Source: Entomortierella parvispora (taxonomy: Eukaryota; Mortierellomycota; Mortierellomycetes; Mortierellales; Mortierellaceae). Taken from it: a DNA stretch of 64,000 nucleotides. The notes under the pieces were generated by a model. It was not told the origin of the DNA, searched no databases, and saw nothing but the letters and a program-made list of their open reading frames with translations. The stretch covers positions 2,604,001-2,668,000 of the forward strand of contig OY752141.1 in assembly GCA_963573315.1 (NCBI GenBank). Direction: 5' to 3'. This document shows positions 9,932 to 21,472 of this stretch, piece by piece. Both the position numbers and the translations under genes were made by a program. How positions within the stretch are numbered: the first letter of the stretch is position 1; each line of letters opens with the position of its first letter.

Positions 9932-12149
9932 TCAGGCCTTCCCGCAAATGACCTGGACCGCCAGGACGCCTCCATAGATGCGATCCAGGCTCAACTCCTT
10001 CCATACATAACCCCAGCTGCCGAGCCAGTCAATGACTGCAGGTCGCAACTTGGCCTTCTTGTTGATTGAATGGTGCCCTGTTCCAGTGACAACATATACA
10101 GTGCCCGTGTATAACTCCTTCTCGAGCTTTGCCATAAATTCGTCCAAGAAAACCAGAGACTCTTCCACGTGCAGTCCGTGAAGATCGATCCATGTTTCGC
10201 CCTTGACTTCACTCTTGATCATAGACTGATGCCTAGAGTTGAATATTTGTCGACTGGCATCCCGATGCGTCGCCATCATAAGCTCGTTGAATTCTCGGCC
10301 CTTATTCGAAAGTTGGGCTGCGGCAGCACCGTCGTTGCGAAGGTAGGCCTGGGTCGCCAGTTCAAAACACTGATTACGCTGCTTTGCATATTCTATCGCC
10401 TGTGCTCGGGATTTCAGATAGGCATTGTTCAAGGTGGATCCAGTCTCCAGCCAAGGAATAGTTCCGGGGGCTGTCAGTAGTTTGAAGGCTTTGCGTCGTT
10501 TCTCTGTGTCTTCTTCTGTCAAGACTGTTTGAAGAGGTGTCACCGGCTTTGATGCCGCTGCCGCTGCAGTTGCCAGATAAGAGACGCCCTGGCGGGCCAA
10601 TGGAGGAGATGAGATTTTGACCTTTTCCTGAAGCTGAGAGGTCAAATCATCTACAGGACTTGAGCTCTTGACACTGCCATTGCTCCTAATGTTCTCCTGC
10701 TCTACTTGGCTGCCCTGGCTGCCTCCGTTGAGGAAATCCAGATCCGTGATTTTTTGGTACTTTTTGTTTTTCTTTCCAGTTTTGACTGGAGCCTTGTTCT
10801 TGTTCACAGGAGCGCTGGCAGACAACGAAGGGAAATCAAAGTCGTCCATGGCTGGCGGCTTTTGCTTGACCACCACTGGCTCCTCGACTACTTTGCTGGC
10901 GTCGATGAAATGATTGAACTCGCAAGTATCTCCTTTCAGGCACTGTCCTTTTAGCCTGTCATGTTGCCCATATTATTGTCAAATGGTTAGAACAACACCA
11001 TTTTTTTTTTTTTTTTTCAAAAAAAAAACCAATGAAACTTCTCAACGAACGTACCAAAACTTGCAGACCATAGCATCCAGATCGTGGCTGTACCAGCAGT
11101 CCTTTCGGAGGCAATTACCTTGCAGGAAATGCCGGCATGTTTGCATTGAGCGGGCAGACTGCTGGGGCACAAATTGAGCGAGAACATCCACCTCTTTTGA
11201 TTTTTCTGCCATTAGGCGGGCCAAAGTGTTTTCGAAATCGTACCCGGTCATTTCAAACGCCTTTTCAATCTTTTCAGGGCTCACGTCTCGGATAATCAAG
11301 ACCAGCATCTCCAAAGGGGTCATGTCTTGGTCCAAGTAGGCTTCGTCCTCATCTCCGGCAGACGATCCGCCAAAGTTGTCCTCGGCCGAATAAAATATTG
11401 GTGGCGGGTAAAGGGGTTGCTGATCTGTGGTTGAAGAATGATAGCTCCCAAACGACGGCAGTGAACGAGTGCTGTTCAGTACTTCCAGATCTGAAGCACT
11501 GGGTGGCGCAAAGGGGTTGAACTCGTCGTCATCAAAGGGATCCAAGGTATCCCGGGGACCTGGGAAGAATTGAGGTGGGTGCACGCCTTGATCTCCTTGG
11601 ACATTACTCACATCTTCATCATCGTCGATCCTTGCCCACGAGTCGGGGTCCCTATCGGGGTCAGCTTCTTGGGGTCCGCTTTCACTGCCATGTTCCGTCG
11701 GCAGAAAGTCTTGATCCTCCTGAGGACGGACAATCTGGATTGCCCGAGAGCCGCTACTAGTCGGTTGATACTGGAAATCCAGAGTTGAAGTTCCAAAGGC
11801 ATACAATGGTGCCTCCATCCAGAAAAGCCCATTCCGAGAATACTGGGCAAAGAGCTCGGCTACAGCATCCTGGAGGTTTATGTTTTCCTACAGGGGATGG
11901 CCAGGTTGGGCGGGTAACGTCAGGTCAGTTCAGTCCAATGCGGACAAAGGGCCATCTGACCAACCATGCAACAGAGGTTTCAAGGAGCAATGTATTTACC
12001 ATGTCGCAACTGGTTTCCAGACAGTCGTAGATGGTGGCGGACTTGTCTTCCTCGGAGAGATTCTGGTCGTAGAGGATGCCGGTGATGTAAGGCTCAAAGT
12101 CGTGACCAAGACCGAGGCTGGCCAGGTAGTTTGAAATCCAGGTTGCCAT
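9932..12149 (-). CDS. PWI-like, CUE-like, CCCH-finger and Smr-domain protein (Cue2-related)
   Basis: Exons (minus): 12149-12000, 11887-11055, 10955-9932; 668 residues. The N-terminus (about 4-65) resembles the PWI-like fold of CCDC43: WISNYLASLGLG, then YITGIL. An acidic disordered stretch follows, then a CUE-like helical pair (about 239-278). Two CCCH zinc fingers follow: C301-X7-C309-X4-C314-X3-H318 and C325-X7-C333-X5-C339-X3-H343. A DUF1771 helix region and a C-terminal Smr domain (about 575-668) complete it, with the D585-L-H587 motif and TGTGHHS at 618-624. Smr proteins of the yeast Cue2 type cut mRNA at stalled ribosomes (no-go decay); the acidic and histidine motifs are kept, so nuclease activity is plausible. 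The CCCH fingers may add RNA binding. The gene is divergent from the ASNSD1-like gene. Confidence 0.85.
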
Positions 12150-12630
12150 GGCGCTTTGGGAATGTCGGATGGATGAGAGCCGCGTTCGGAGGAGGAGGGA
12201 GGGGGGGTTTTTTTTTTGCTGCGGGCGGTGAGGATGAGGAAAGGGGATGGAAGGAAGGGGAGAAAAAAAGAGAGAGAGAGAAGGAAAGGGAAACGAAGGA
12301 AAAGTACACAGACAGGTGCTCTTCCCGCACACGCAAGAGACGAGAGATGGAGAGAGAAAGAGAGATAGAGATAGAAACGAATGGATGGATGGACCATGGG
12401 GAGCAGCAGCGGCCGTCGCACAAGCCACGCCCATCATGGTGTGGCGGAGGATGCGTTCCTTTTCTATTTTTTTTTTTTTTTTTTCTTTTTTTTTGGTTCT
12501 CTTCTTTTTCTTTTTTCATTGCTCTTTTCTCCCTGACTGACCGGCAAGAAGGACATAGACGGACAGACAAGCAGACAAGCAGACAGACAAGCAGACAGAC
12601 AGGCACACGGACAAACCGCACCATCTCTCC
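12150..12630. promoter_or_regulatory. Shared divergent promoter of the Smr gene and the ASNSD1-like gene
   Basis: This 481-base region separates two start codons. Its left part is purine-rich on the plus strand (12190-12370), pyrimidine-rich on the coding strand of the Smr gene. Its right part has T/CT tracts on the plus strand (12460-12540) for the rightward gene. A GACA-type short repeat at about 12552-12614 lies just before the rightward ATG and so probably in its 5' leader. Confidence 0.6.
12552..12614 (+). repeat. GACA/GCAGACA tandem repeat in a 5' leader
   Basis: Imperfect tandem copies of GACA and GCAGACA units end 16 bases before the ATG of the ASNSD1-like gene. The tract is presumably transcribed; any role in translation is unknown. 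Confidence 0.8.
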
Positions 12631-15192
12631 ATGTGCGGCATTCTCTTTGGGATCCACCCCGGCGACATTCAGGGCAAGCCCATTCAGGATGCACTCTATG
12701 CGGCCACCTGGTCCGAGCTGCAGCTGCTCAACGCAAGGAGAGGTTGGCCAGCCATGCAATTGCTCTGCTTTGCTTTACCTTGATGCGCTCTCTATGTGTG
12801 CGTCCAGAGGAACGACTATCCATCCCTTGCTATCCCATCTTTAACCATTCGCCTTTTATTTTACTTTTTTTTCTTGTAGGCCCCAGTGCTCAGGATATAC
12901 ACCAGCTTTCTCTCTCCAATGTCAACGCTCAGGACAAGATCTGCGATCTGACGTTTTATGGCGCCGTCCTGCATCTTCGAGGAGACACCGTCTCGCGCCA
13001 GCCTCATGTTTCTTCTACCGGGAATATTCTCCTCTGGAACGGCGAGATCTTTGACGGGATTGCAGTTGACCACCATCAAAACGACGGCAAAGTCCTTATG
13101 GATCTGCTAGAGTCCGTTTCAACCATAACGTCGGATATGGATCATACCAAGGCCTTCCTGGGAATCATGTCCAGGATCGAAGGACCCTATGCATTTGTCT
13201 ATTACCACGTGAGTCAAAGAATGGCAAGACGTAACAAGAGAGAGAGAGAGAGAAAGGTCATGCTCATTTCCACGCATCTGAGACGAGACTCTGATATTGC
13301 CACCTTTCCTTTCCTCACTTCTAAACAAAGGCGGCGAGTCAGCGTTTATTCTTTGGACGGGACTGTCTGGGACGACGATCCTTGCTCTGGCACAAGGAGA
13401 AACAATGCGACAAGGGATTAGCGCTCCCCTTTCTCTTGACATCTGTTGGATACTCTTCATTTCGGAGTGATCTGTTGCCACTGGACGAGGTTCCTGCTGA
13501 TGGAATATATTGCCTGTCCCTGAATGCGGAAAACAACAACAGAACTCTATCTCATTTCCCTTGGATTCCTTCAAGCGCCATCCTCGATGATCTTTCGTCT
13601 CTCGGCATGGTACAGTTGAAATTCTGATCAAGGAGGTTATTGTCGCTATCTCATCTTCCGTTGAAGCTGACTTTTTTCCGTTCTCTGCAGCGCTTGCCAT
13701 TCGGAAAGGTCAATGATACCCTTCCAACTCTAGACCAACTCACTGATCCCTTCCCTGAGGACCTAAAGTTCAACTCTGCACATCCAGAAGTTGTACCGAA
13801 AATGACCAAGGACATGGAACAAGCGGTTGCAGACATGATTGAGATCCTAGGGGACTCTGTTCGCCGAAGAGTGCTAGATATCCCAAGAACAGGGTAAGAA
13901 CACACCATTCCTGAACAAGAAAACTGAAAAAGTCTTTCTATACCCTTTTAACTAACGGCCTTGCTTTACATTTCACTGGATCAGGATGATCCACGACGCA
14001 AGAGTGGGAATCTTGTTCTCAGGAGGGTTGGATTGTCTCTGCCTGGCCGCGCTGGCCGACAGGTTTTTACCCGAAGGCGAGGCGATCGACTTGCTGAACG
14101 TTGGATTTGAGAACCCGAGATCTGAAAAGGCAAAGGCAGCCGAGGAAGCTCTGGCGTTGAAGCGACTGAAGAAACAACAACAAATTTCACAAAAGAAGGG
14201 CGCATCGACTTTTAGCCAAGAAAGCACTTCCGTTCCAATCGAGATCCAGTCAACCGCTTCTAGTTCAAAATTCAATGTTCCCGATAGAATGACGGGATAT
14301 GAGAGTCTAGCAGAGCTGCGAAGGATAGCTCCGCAGAGACACTGGAACTTTGTGGAGGTCAACATCCCATTCGAGGAAGCCACGTCAAAGAGGTCTGAAA
14401 TTTTGGAGCGGATAGCCCCATTGGAAACTGTTATGGATTTGGTAGGCCATTTTTTCACTGGATGTTTGGTCCATGTTCTCCAGAGGCAAAGTGGAGTGGG
14501 GCAAAGTACTCACCAAAAAGCAAACTCGGTATGTTAGAGCATTGCGATGGCCTTTTGGTTTGCAGCAAGAGGTATTGGTCAGATCAAGGACGCAGAAGGA
14601 AAGATGTCACCATACACAAGTCAAGCAAAGGTTTTGCTCTCAGGACTTGGTGCAGATGAGCAACTCGGAGGTTACTCCCGTCACAAGGACCAGTTCGAGG
14701 CAGCCAGTTGGAAAGGACTCATTCACGAGCTTCAATTGGATCTTGACCGGATATCTACGCGCAATCTCGGTAAGATTTCTTTTGAGTGTTATCGTTCTTG
14801 ATCACTGTGAGTGTGGCACGACGGTCTGTGGATCTCTAACATGGATCATCCTCTCCTCCGTTTGATGACGGTGGGAATAAAAAAAACACGTAGGTCGTGA
14901 CGATCGTATCATTTCCGATCATGGCAAGGAGGCGCGATACCCATTCCTGAGCACGAATGTGGTCGGGTTTCTTAGCAGCCTTCCAGTTCATCTCAAGGTC
15001 GATCTGCGGTACCCTCGTGGCGTGGGCGAAAAGATTTTGCTCCGCCATGTGGCCAGGGCGTTAGGATTCGAGCGTGCGAGCACGCATTGGAAGCGAGCAG
15101 TCCAGTTTGGCGCAAGGACTGCAAAGATGACGGAGAGTGGCCGATCAGAGATTGGGCAGCAGGTGGTCGAGCGTAGTAGTGCGGCCGAGTGA
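12631..15192 (+). CDS. Asparagine synthetase domain-containing protein 1 (ASNSD1-like)
   Basis: Exons: 12631-12742, 12880-13208, 13331-13609, 13691-13893, 13985-14441, 14538-14769, 14894-15192; 636 residues, close to human ASNSD1. It starts MCGI, so Cys2 would be the N-terminal nucleophile of a class II glutamine amidotransferase domain (LLWNGEIFDG and FFGRD are typical). The second half is an asparagine-synthetase-like ATP-pyrophosphatase domain with the SGGLD motif at residues 320-324, followed by LLNVGFENP, VPDRMTGYESL and GLGADEQLGGYSRH, all as in ASNSD1. Whether ASNSD1 proteins make asparagine is not established, so I do not assign a reaction. All seven exons join in frame. Confidence 0.93.
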
Positions 15193-15527
15193 AGAGGATG
15201 CGCCTTCAATGAAGGGCATTAATAAAAAAATAAAAAAAAAAAAAGAGCTCAAATTTCCACGCACCCACAAAAGGCGATTTTTGTGTTCTTCAGCGATGGA
15301 ATGAACGTGAAGGACCTTGCTTCCTTTTCCTTTTCTGTCTTGTATCCACTCGACTCGACTCCACTGGTCGTTCGCTGCCTTTTGTCCTCTCTCCTTCAAT
15401 CCAGACTCAGCTCGGTGATCTCTTTCCCTTTCTTCCCTTTTTTTTTTCTTCTCTCTTTCTTCATTCCTCTCCATTCTCTCCCCACTCCCCACTCCCCACT
15501 CTTCTCACCTTTCGTCTACACATTCCA
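15193..15527 (+). promoter_or_regulatory. Promoter and leader of the Fe-S fusion gene
   Basis: Between tandem genes. An A-rich 3' flank (15220-15245) is followed by a long CT-rich tract from about 15400 to 15515 ending just before the ATG. No gene is evident. Confidence 0.55.
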
Positions 15528-17293
15528 ATGTCCATCGCACATCGGATCGCCCTTGTCCAGAGACATGCCACCCTGGTCTCCTCCTGCGCTGGTCGCTCTT
15601 CTTCACGATCAGCCCGCCAAATGCATCACCATTCCCATGCAGCGCCCATTCCTTCGTCTTCTTCTTCCTCCTCTACTTGCACTCCTTTGCTGCGCAGGAT
15701 CCCAACGGAGCGTCTTGCCAGAGCTTCCTCCTCCTCCTCTGCACTCCTTCGTCTGCACGCGTCGTCCTTCTCCTCCCGTACCAGAACCTCTCTCCTCCTC
15801 CACAACAACAACAACCATGTCCGAACCATGTTCACCGGCGGAAAAAAACAGGAAGAACCTATCCAGGGATCCGCACCCACCTACAAACGCCATCTCTTGA
15901 TCTGCAAAGGAGTTCCTGGGAAGGACTGGCCCAAGAAGCCCGAAATGTCGGATCCGTACCTGAATTTGCTCTCGACCGCTGTGCGGGGACAGGAAGTCAA
16001 GGTCAACCTGGCAGACGTGGGTTCCAAGGAAGAGGATACATCGATTGCTCCCGAGGAGGTCCTCCCCTCTGCTGGTCCACGGTTCGATCTGATCCTGTTC
16101 CCCGATAACATCAAGTTTTTGAATGTTCGGCCAGAGGCCTTCCGGGACCTATCCCGGTTCTTGGAAAAGAACCCCATAGGCGAGTTGCGATCCTCGATCG
16201 AGACCAAGAAGGCTCAGGAGGAGGATACTTTCGTAACAGAACTGGTTCCAGGAAGCGGTGAAAAGGTAGCCATCGAGTTGGTCAAGGAACCCAGCGCAGT
16301 CCTGGTCTGCATTCACGGATCCCGGGATTGCCGATGTGGAGATCAGGGCGGAGAGTTGTACAAGATCCTGCAGGACATGGTCCAGATGACGGGATTGACC
16401 AACTCGGTAAAGGTCTACGGTGTCTCACACATTGGAGGACACAAGTACGCGCCCAATACCATCATGTATCCTTCAGGCGATTGGCATGGCAACTTGTCGG
16501 ATCGGGATTCCAACGATGCTCAACAGATCTTGTTTGATGCCTTGGCCAACGGGGGCGTGGCCGGGCGCGTGCGGGAGCGGGCCGCGGATCCCATCCTGTT
16601 GGACAAGTGGCGAGGCCGGATCGGGATGAACAAGGAGGATCAACTGAAGTTGTATGAGGCAGCGTTGAAAATGAAGCCTGCTCAGGGATATGTCGGCTCT
16701 TCTTCTGCCGCTTCACCGGCATCCTTGTTTTCTGCACCGGGCGAGGAACTTTATGAGGAAGACGGATTGAAAGAACAAATGAACGCTGTTTCGATTGACT
16801 CTGCCAAACCCGCCCCGGTGGCAGAGACGACGACGACAGATTCTCAAAAGGTCAAGGTTGTGTTTGAGACTTTTCAAAAAGTCAGGACCGAGATTGAGGC
16901 CAAGGTAGGAGAGCGGATCTTGGATATCGTCAAGGACAAGGATCCTAGCCGACACGGCGTATACCAAGCACTCGAGTGCACTTGCGGAGGACAGCTTGGT
17001 AAGTTTTGGTTCATGGCCATCGCTCTCTTTTCTTTTTTGTTGCAATTGACTCGTCCTTCACCTCTCTGTATTTTTGACTAACCTCCATCTTTTTATATCT
17101 TTCCGCAGAGTGCGCTACATGCCATGTCTATATTGAGCCTCCATACAACGCAAGACTCCCTGCTGTTACAGACGCAGAAGAGGACATGCTCGAGTACGCG
17201 GTCGGTCGCAAGGTCGACACGTCGCGCCTGGGGTGCCAGATCAAGATCCAGCCAGAGATGGAGGGCATGGTTATCAAACTTCCTCAGTACTAG
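15528..17293 (+). CDS. Mitochondrial Aim32/Apd1-like [2Fe-2S] domain fused to adrenodoxin-type ferredoxin
   Basis: Two exons, 15528-16998 and 17109-17293; 551 residues. The first ~100 residues are rich in Ser, Arg and His with almost no acids, like a mitochondrial presequence. Residues about 118-370 match the sucrase/ferredoxin-like (thioredoxin-fold) family: C261-X8-C270 and H301-X3-H305 (HIGGH) are the positions that bind a [2Fe-2S] cluster with two Cys and two His in yeast Apd1/Aim32. After a low-complexity linker (about 385-440), residues about 441-551 form an adrenodoxin-type ferredoxin with C486-X5-C492-X2-C495 and C533. One chain thus appears to carry two different [2Fe-2S] centres, suggesting internal electron transfer in mitochondria, perhaps in thiol redox control. 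The ferredoxin motif spans the intron: CGGQL is in exon 1 and ECATC starts exon 2. Motifs are seen; function is inferred. Confidence 0.88.
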
Positions 17294-18105
17294 AGCGAGT
17301 TCCAAGAATACACCAAGAAATAGATAATTGCATCCTCCCAACCCGCCTGCCCAAAGAAGAATCGAAACAAATCAATAGATCACAGTCCTAATGCAAGAAT
17401 GGACGAAAGAGTCGTCAAGATCAACGTTTGAGAAAAACCGTTCGTTCGTGCAGTGGTTGTGCATGGGTGCAAGTGGTAGCCAGGATCATCCTCTAGGGCA
17501 AGAGGAATGACGCATTGAGAACTGTTGGTGAACTATTTGAACAAAGAAAAAGAAAGCAGTAAAAACGCCGTTGCAGAAATTATTATTGTTGCACAAGACA
17601 AGCCAGTCCAAACAGGAAAGACAGAAAGTCCTTCGCCACCTTTCCATAACAATCTGATCTAGAGAGGTCAGGAGTAGGAAGGGAGGGAAGGGGACCGTAA
17701 AGATGACAAACGCAGGGAAGGGATCATCTCTTTCTTTTTCAAATCGCGGAGGCCTTGTGCAGGAGTAAAGTCTTGCTTCTGCAGGCAGAGATGGAGAAAA
17801 CAAGTATACGGAAAATGGGCTTTTCTGAAAAAAAAAAAAAAAAAAAAAAAAAAGTCGCGGAAGAACAATTGACCAGCCTTCATGTGGTTGCTGCTTAACT
17901 CTCCAACGGTTCTTATAAGTAGACAGCGGCCACCCCCTCGAATACACCAAGAATCATCCAACGAGCACACTTTTGCATTTCCTTTTCATTTCGAGTATAC
18001 CATCCAATCCCCTCTTTCCCCTTCCTCTTTGTCTTCCTTGTCCCCTCTCATATCTTTCCAATCCCACGAGAAACTCAAATTTCACCTAACAATTCACAAC
18101 AAGCA
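17294..18105 (+). promoter_or_regulatory. Intergenic region and promoter of the Atg22-like gene
   Basis: About 0.8 kb between tandem genes. It contains the 3' flank of the Fe-S fusion, a 26-base poly-A run (17828-17853), and a CT-rich tract at about 17985-18060 followed by an A/C-rich leader directly before the ATG at 18106. No additional gene is supported. Confidence 0.55.
17828..17853 (+). repeat. Poly-A run
   Basis: Twenty-six consecutive A residues in intergenic DNA between the Fe-S fusion gene and the Atg22-like gene. Confidence 0.9.
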
Positions 18106-20295
18106 ATGGGCAAGAATAGCAAAATCACGACAGAGTGTCTGTCAGAACTGGACCTCACGGGTTATGAAGAAAAACAGCACTTTCGGCCGCCTGTTTCTCC
18201 ACTAAAGAACACTGAAGTCTGGGCTTGGGTATGGATCAATTGGATAACGCGAAATCCTTCCACGCTCGAAAATCATATTAATACCCACTCGCTCTGTAAA
18301 CTGACCAATGTCGCTTCTCTTTTCTTTCTGCATCTGCTATCTCAGTACATTCAAAACGCGACGTAAGAACCTTTCCCGTAGTGCGGAACACAGGTCACTA
18401 TTCTCGAAACGAAACTCACGCTTCTTCTATTTGCACCGCATTCAGGTATTGTGGGTTTGGGTGGGTAGCATCCTCATTAATGGTCCCGCTGTTGATCCAA
18501 GACATGGCTTCCAAGGCTGGATTCCAAGCATCAAACATCACGATGCCCTGCGACACCACGGTCCCTCATTTTAAATGTGTTACCCCGGTCTTTGGTCATT
18601 ATCTGGAACCAGGCACCATTTCGCTCTACATTTCATCCCTAAGTTCCATACTCAGTTTCTTCATGTCCCTGTCCATCTCTGCGGTGGCCGATCATGGCTG
18701 TAAGTTGATATTTGTCCCCCCCGGAACTGGATCACGCCGTATAGCGCGTGAGGAAAAAAAGGAGTGAAAGGACGTTCAGGGACATTCTAGCGTTCATTTT
18801 GCCACGCAGGGGCTTTCCTTGCAACTCCTCATAATGACCATTTTTTTCTATCTCCTCCTTCTCTCTCTTTCGCAGCTTACAGAAAGTCGCTTATGGTTGT
18901 AATGTCGATCCTGGGGTGCATCGTTTCGGTCTGTTTTCTCTCTATGCGGAAACCCTCCTTGTATTGGATTGGGGCCATCCTTTCGCCTCTGGGCTGGACC
19001 TTTTTCAACATTTGCGGCGTCTTTTCCCATTCTTACCTGCCTCTTTATGGTCGAGCCCACCCCGAGGTTCTGGATGCCATTGATCGAGGGGAATCTATGG
19101 TAGTGGTCAACAAGATTGAAGAGCAAAAGATCAATGACCTCTCGGCCTATTCTGTCGTTATTGGCAACATGGGAAGCATAGTGATCCACGGCGTTTGTAT
19201 CGGCATCTCGTTGGGCATGAAGGAAAGCGCGCTGAGTCTGGAGTTGGCGATCGCGTTCACGGGTGTTTGGTGGTTGCTTTGGATGTTGATTGTTTCCCCT
19301 TGGCTGGAGGCTCGACCAGGTCCGCCGTTGCCCAAGGGCACGAACTGGGTTACCCACTCTTGGAAGAAAAGTAATTCATTTGTGTTTTTGCAACAAGTTC
19401 CTCCATCCATTCATTTCATCCTGACGCGTCTCATTCATTTCTCTTACAGCCTACCACACCTTGGTTTCGTTCCACACACTACCCGAGATATTCAAGTTCA
19501 TGATCTCTTGGTTCATTCTCTCGGACGGTATCAGCACCATCACCTCGGTCCTCTTCTTGATCCTTTACCGAGAGCTTTCCTTCACCCATACACATTCACT
19601 CATCATTTCTGTCCTCCTCGGTCTCATGGCCTCGATTGGTGCATACTTTTTCATGACCATCCGTCGAATGTGGTCCTTGACGACCCGCTGTATGATCCTG
19701 ATCTGCCTGAGCCTCTATGGACTCTTGATGGTGTACCTGGTCTGTGTCCCCTATTTCACCGACAAGTTTGGCCTGCGAAACGCTTGGGAGGGTTGGGCTT
19801 GCACGATGTACATTGGAGTTATCATCAGCACTTTTTATTCCTCCATGCGATGTCTCTTGTCAGAACTCTGTCCAGAGGGCGATGAGAATGAATGGTTCTC
19901 CTTGTTTCTGTTGGCCGACAAGGGTTCTTCATGGTACTGTCCAAATATCCTACTTTCTTCTCTCCCATCGTCCTGCTTCCCTCTTCCTCCTATTCTCTCC
20001 CCTCACGACGATCATTGATTGTCCACAGACGTTATCCTTCTCCCTTCTTATTCTTTTCTTCATCTTTTTCTTTGTCTTTAACAGGCTCGGTCCAGTCGTA
20101 ACAGGAGCAATCTATACCGCCACACACGAGTATCGCAAGGCGTTCTGGTTCCCTCTCGGGCTAATCATTCTAGGTGTCTTGGTTCTCTTGAGCGTCGACG
20201 TCAACAAGGGCAAGGATGAGGCCAGGATGTTTGCACGGGACAAGCGCGAAAAACATTCTTTGGCTGCCTTGCAGAGCCTGTCATATTCTTCGTGA
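18106..20295 (+). CDS. ATG22: Atg22-like vacuolar amino-acid effluxer (MFS family)
   Basis: Exons: 18106-18228, 18346-18362 (17 bases), 18446-18699, 18876-19370, 19450-19933, 20085-20295; 527 residues, the usual length of Atg22. The reading frame contains many hydrophobic membrane segments typical of the Atg22 major-facilitator branch. It has the conserved GFGW..SS start of the first membrane helix, DHG..RK in the first cytosolic loop, and a long central loop holding KIEEQKINDLSAYSVVIGN. In yeast Atg22 exports leucine and other amino acids from the vacuole after autophagic breakdown. The 17-base second exon encodes YIQNA and joins in frame to the first transmembrane helix. Confidence 0.9.
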
Positions 20296-21472
20296 GAAAC
20301 GAACGAGTTCTTTTTTTTCTTCTCAGGAATCAAATTTGCATATTATCTTTAGACCTATCTATATATCCTTGGAGAGCTCTCCTTGCACTGCCATATAATG
20401 TAATTTCAACCAACCGTTAGAATACGAAGGAGGAAAGAGAGTGTTTTTGTGTGTGTGTATGTTGAACGTGGAGCTCCTTTCAGAATACTGGCCGGTAAAA
20501 AACCCTAATATACGACCGCGAGGTGTCTGAATACCTCTCTCCTTTTGTGGTCGATCCCCCCTTTCGAAATCTGAGAACTCAGGTCGTTGTGGTCCCAATG
20601 ATTGTGGCTCTAATACTCCATTTGGAACTGATGTAGTGAGATGTTCTGCAGCCATGGCAAGGTTATAAGGGACGGAAATCCTCTCTGGAGCTTGTCGCTG
20701 CCTAAGGGATTTGTTTGTCTCAAGAACCAAGAACTCCACCAGCTGGTTGTCACTTTCTCATGTTTTGCCCGATAGTCGCAGTTTAACACAATGGAGCGAT
20801 GCTCTGTGTAGCAAGATAAAACCTTGATACAACACTGAACGCAAAGGAGGGTGGAAATTCCCCTGTGGGATCGATGGGATTTCTTCGTGGTGTTCTAGAG
20901 AATTTCCGAGTGTGGGTCAGTTGGTACCGCCCAATTGATCTCGAAACTCTGATGCGCCCCACTCTTCCTGAGTAATGAATGGATCGACCAAGACGATGAT
21001 GTAGACTCACCTTGATTGGGTACCCTGAACTGACTGACTTGTGTTCCCCCAGAACCACAACAAGATGCTGTTTGGCTAATGCCAATCGCGTTGTCGCAGA
21101 AATGGTAAAACGTTTGCAGAGTCCGTGCGACACGCCACCAAATCGCGTCTCCTACGAACGTCATATTATTTATATATTTTTCATTTTTATTTTTGTTCTC
21201 CATGTCGTTCGCGCTGAGGAGGAGTTAACAAAAGGATTGTCTATCGTACAAAAAAAAGAGATGTATCAAAGAAGGGGGGGAAGAAGCGATCGTGTGTATG
21301 TATGTTTCTGTGTTTCAAAGAGAGAGAGAGAGAGAGGGAGAGGGGTGAAGGGAAAGGAAAGCATCATAGAGAAAAAAAGTCCTTGCTCGCGTTGCTACTT
21401 TTTTGGGCCGATCCCTGCTCACTCTTTGTGTCTATTCGTCATCAACGCTGTATATGTTGATCGTTGGGGATC
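20296..21472. other. 1.2-kb convergent gap with unexplained minus-strand open frames
   Basis: This lies between the stop codons of the Atg22-like (+) and Dug3-type (-) genes and is longer than needed for two 3' ends. On the minus strand there is a good intron candidate: donor GTGAGT at 21010, acceptor CTCTAG ending at 20895 (116 bases), with a CTGAC branch-like site. Open frames flank it on both sides, continuing to about 20420, but I cannot settle on one frame. It could be a small minus-strand gene, a decayed gene, or a spliced 3' untranslated region of the Dug3-type gene. A GA repeat lies at about 21319-21350. Confidence 0.35.

Noticed and set aside
20758..20763. Stop-codon readthrough or selenocysteine at a TGA in the 20.3-21.2 kb segment
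   Set aside because: No SECIS-like element or family match; an unrecognised intron or a non-coding origin explains the same-frame continuation better.
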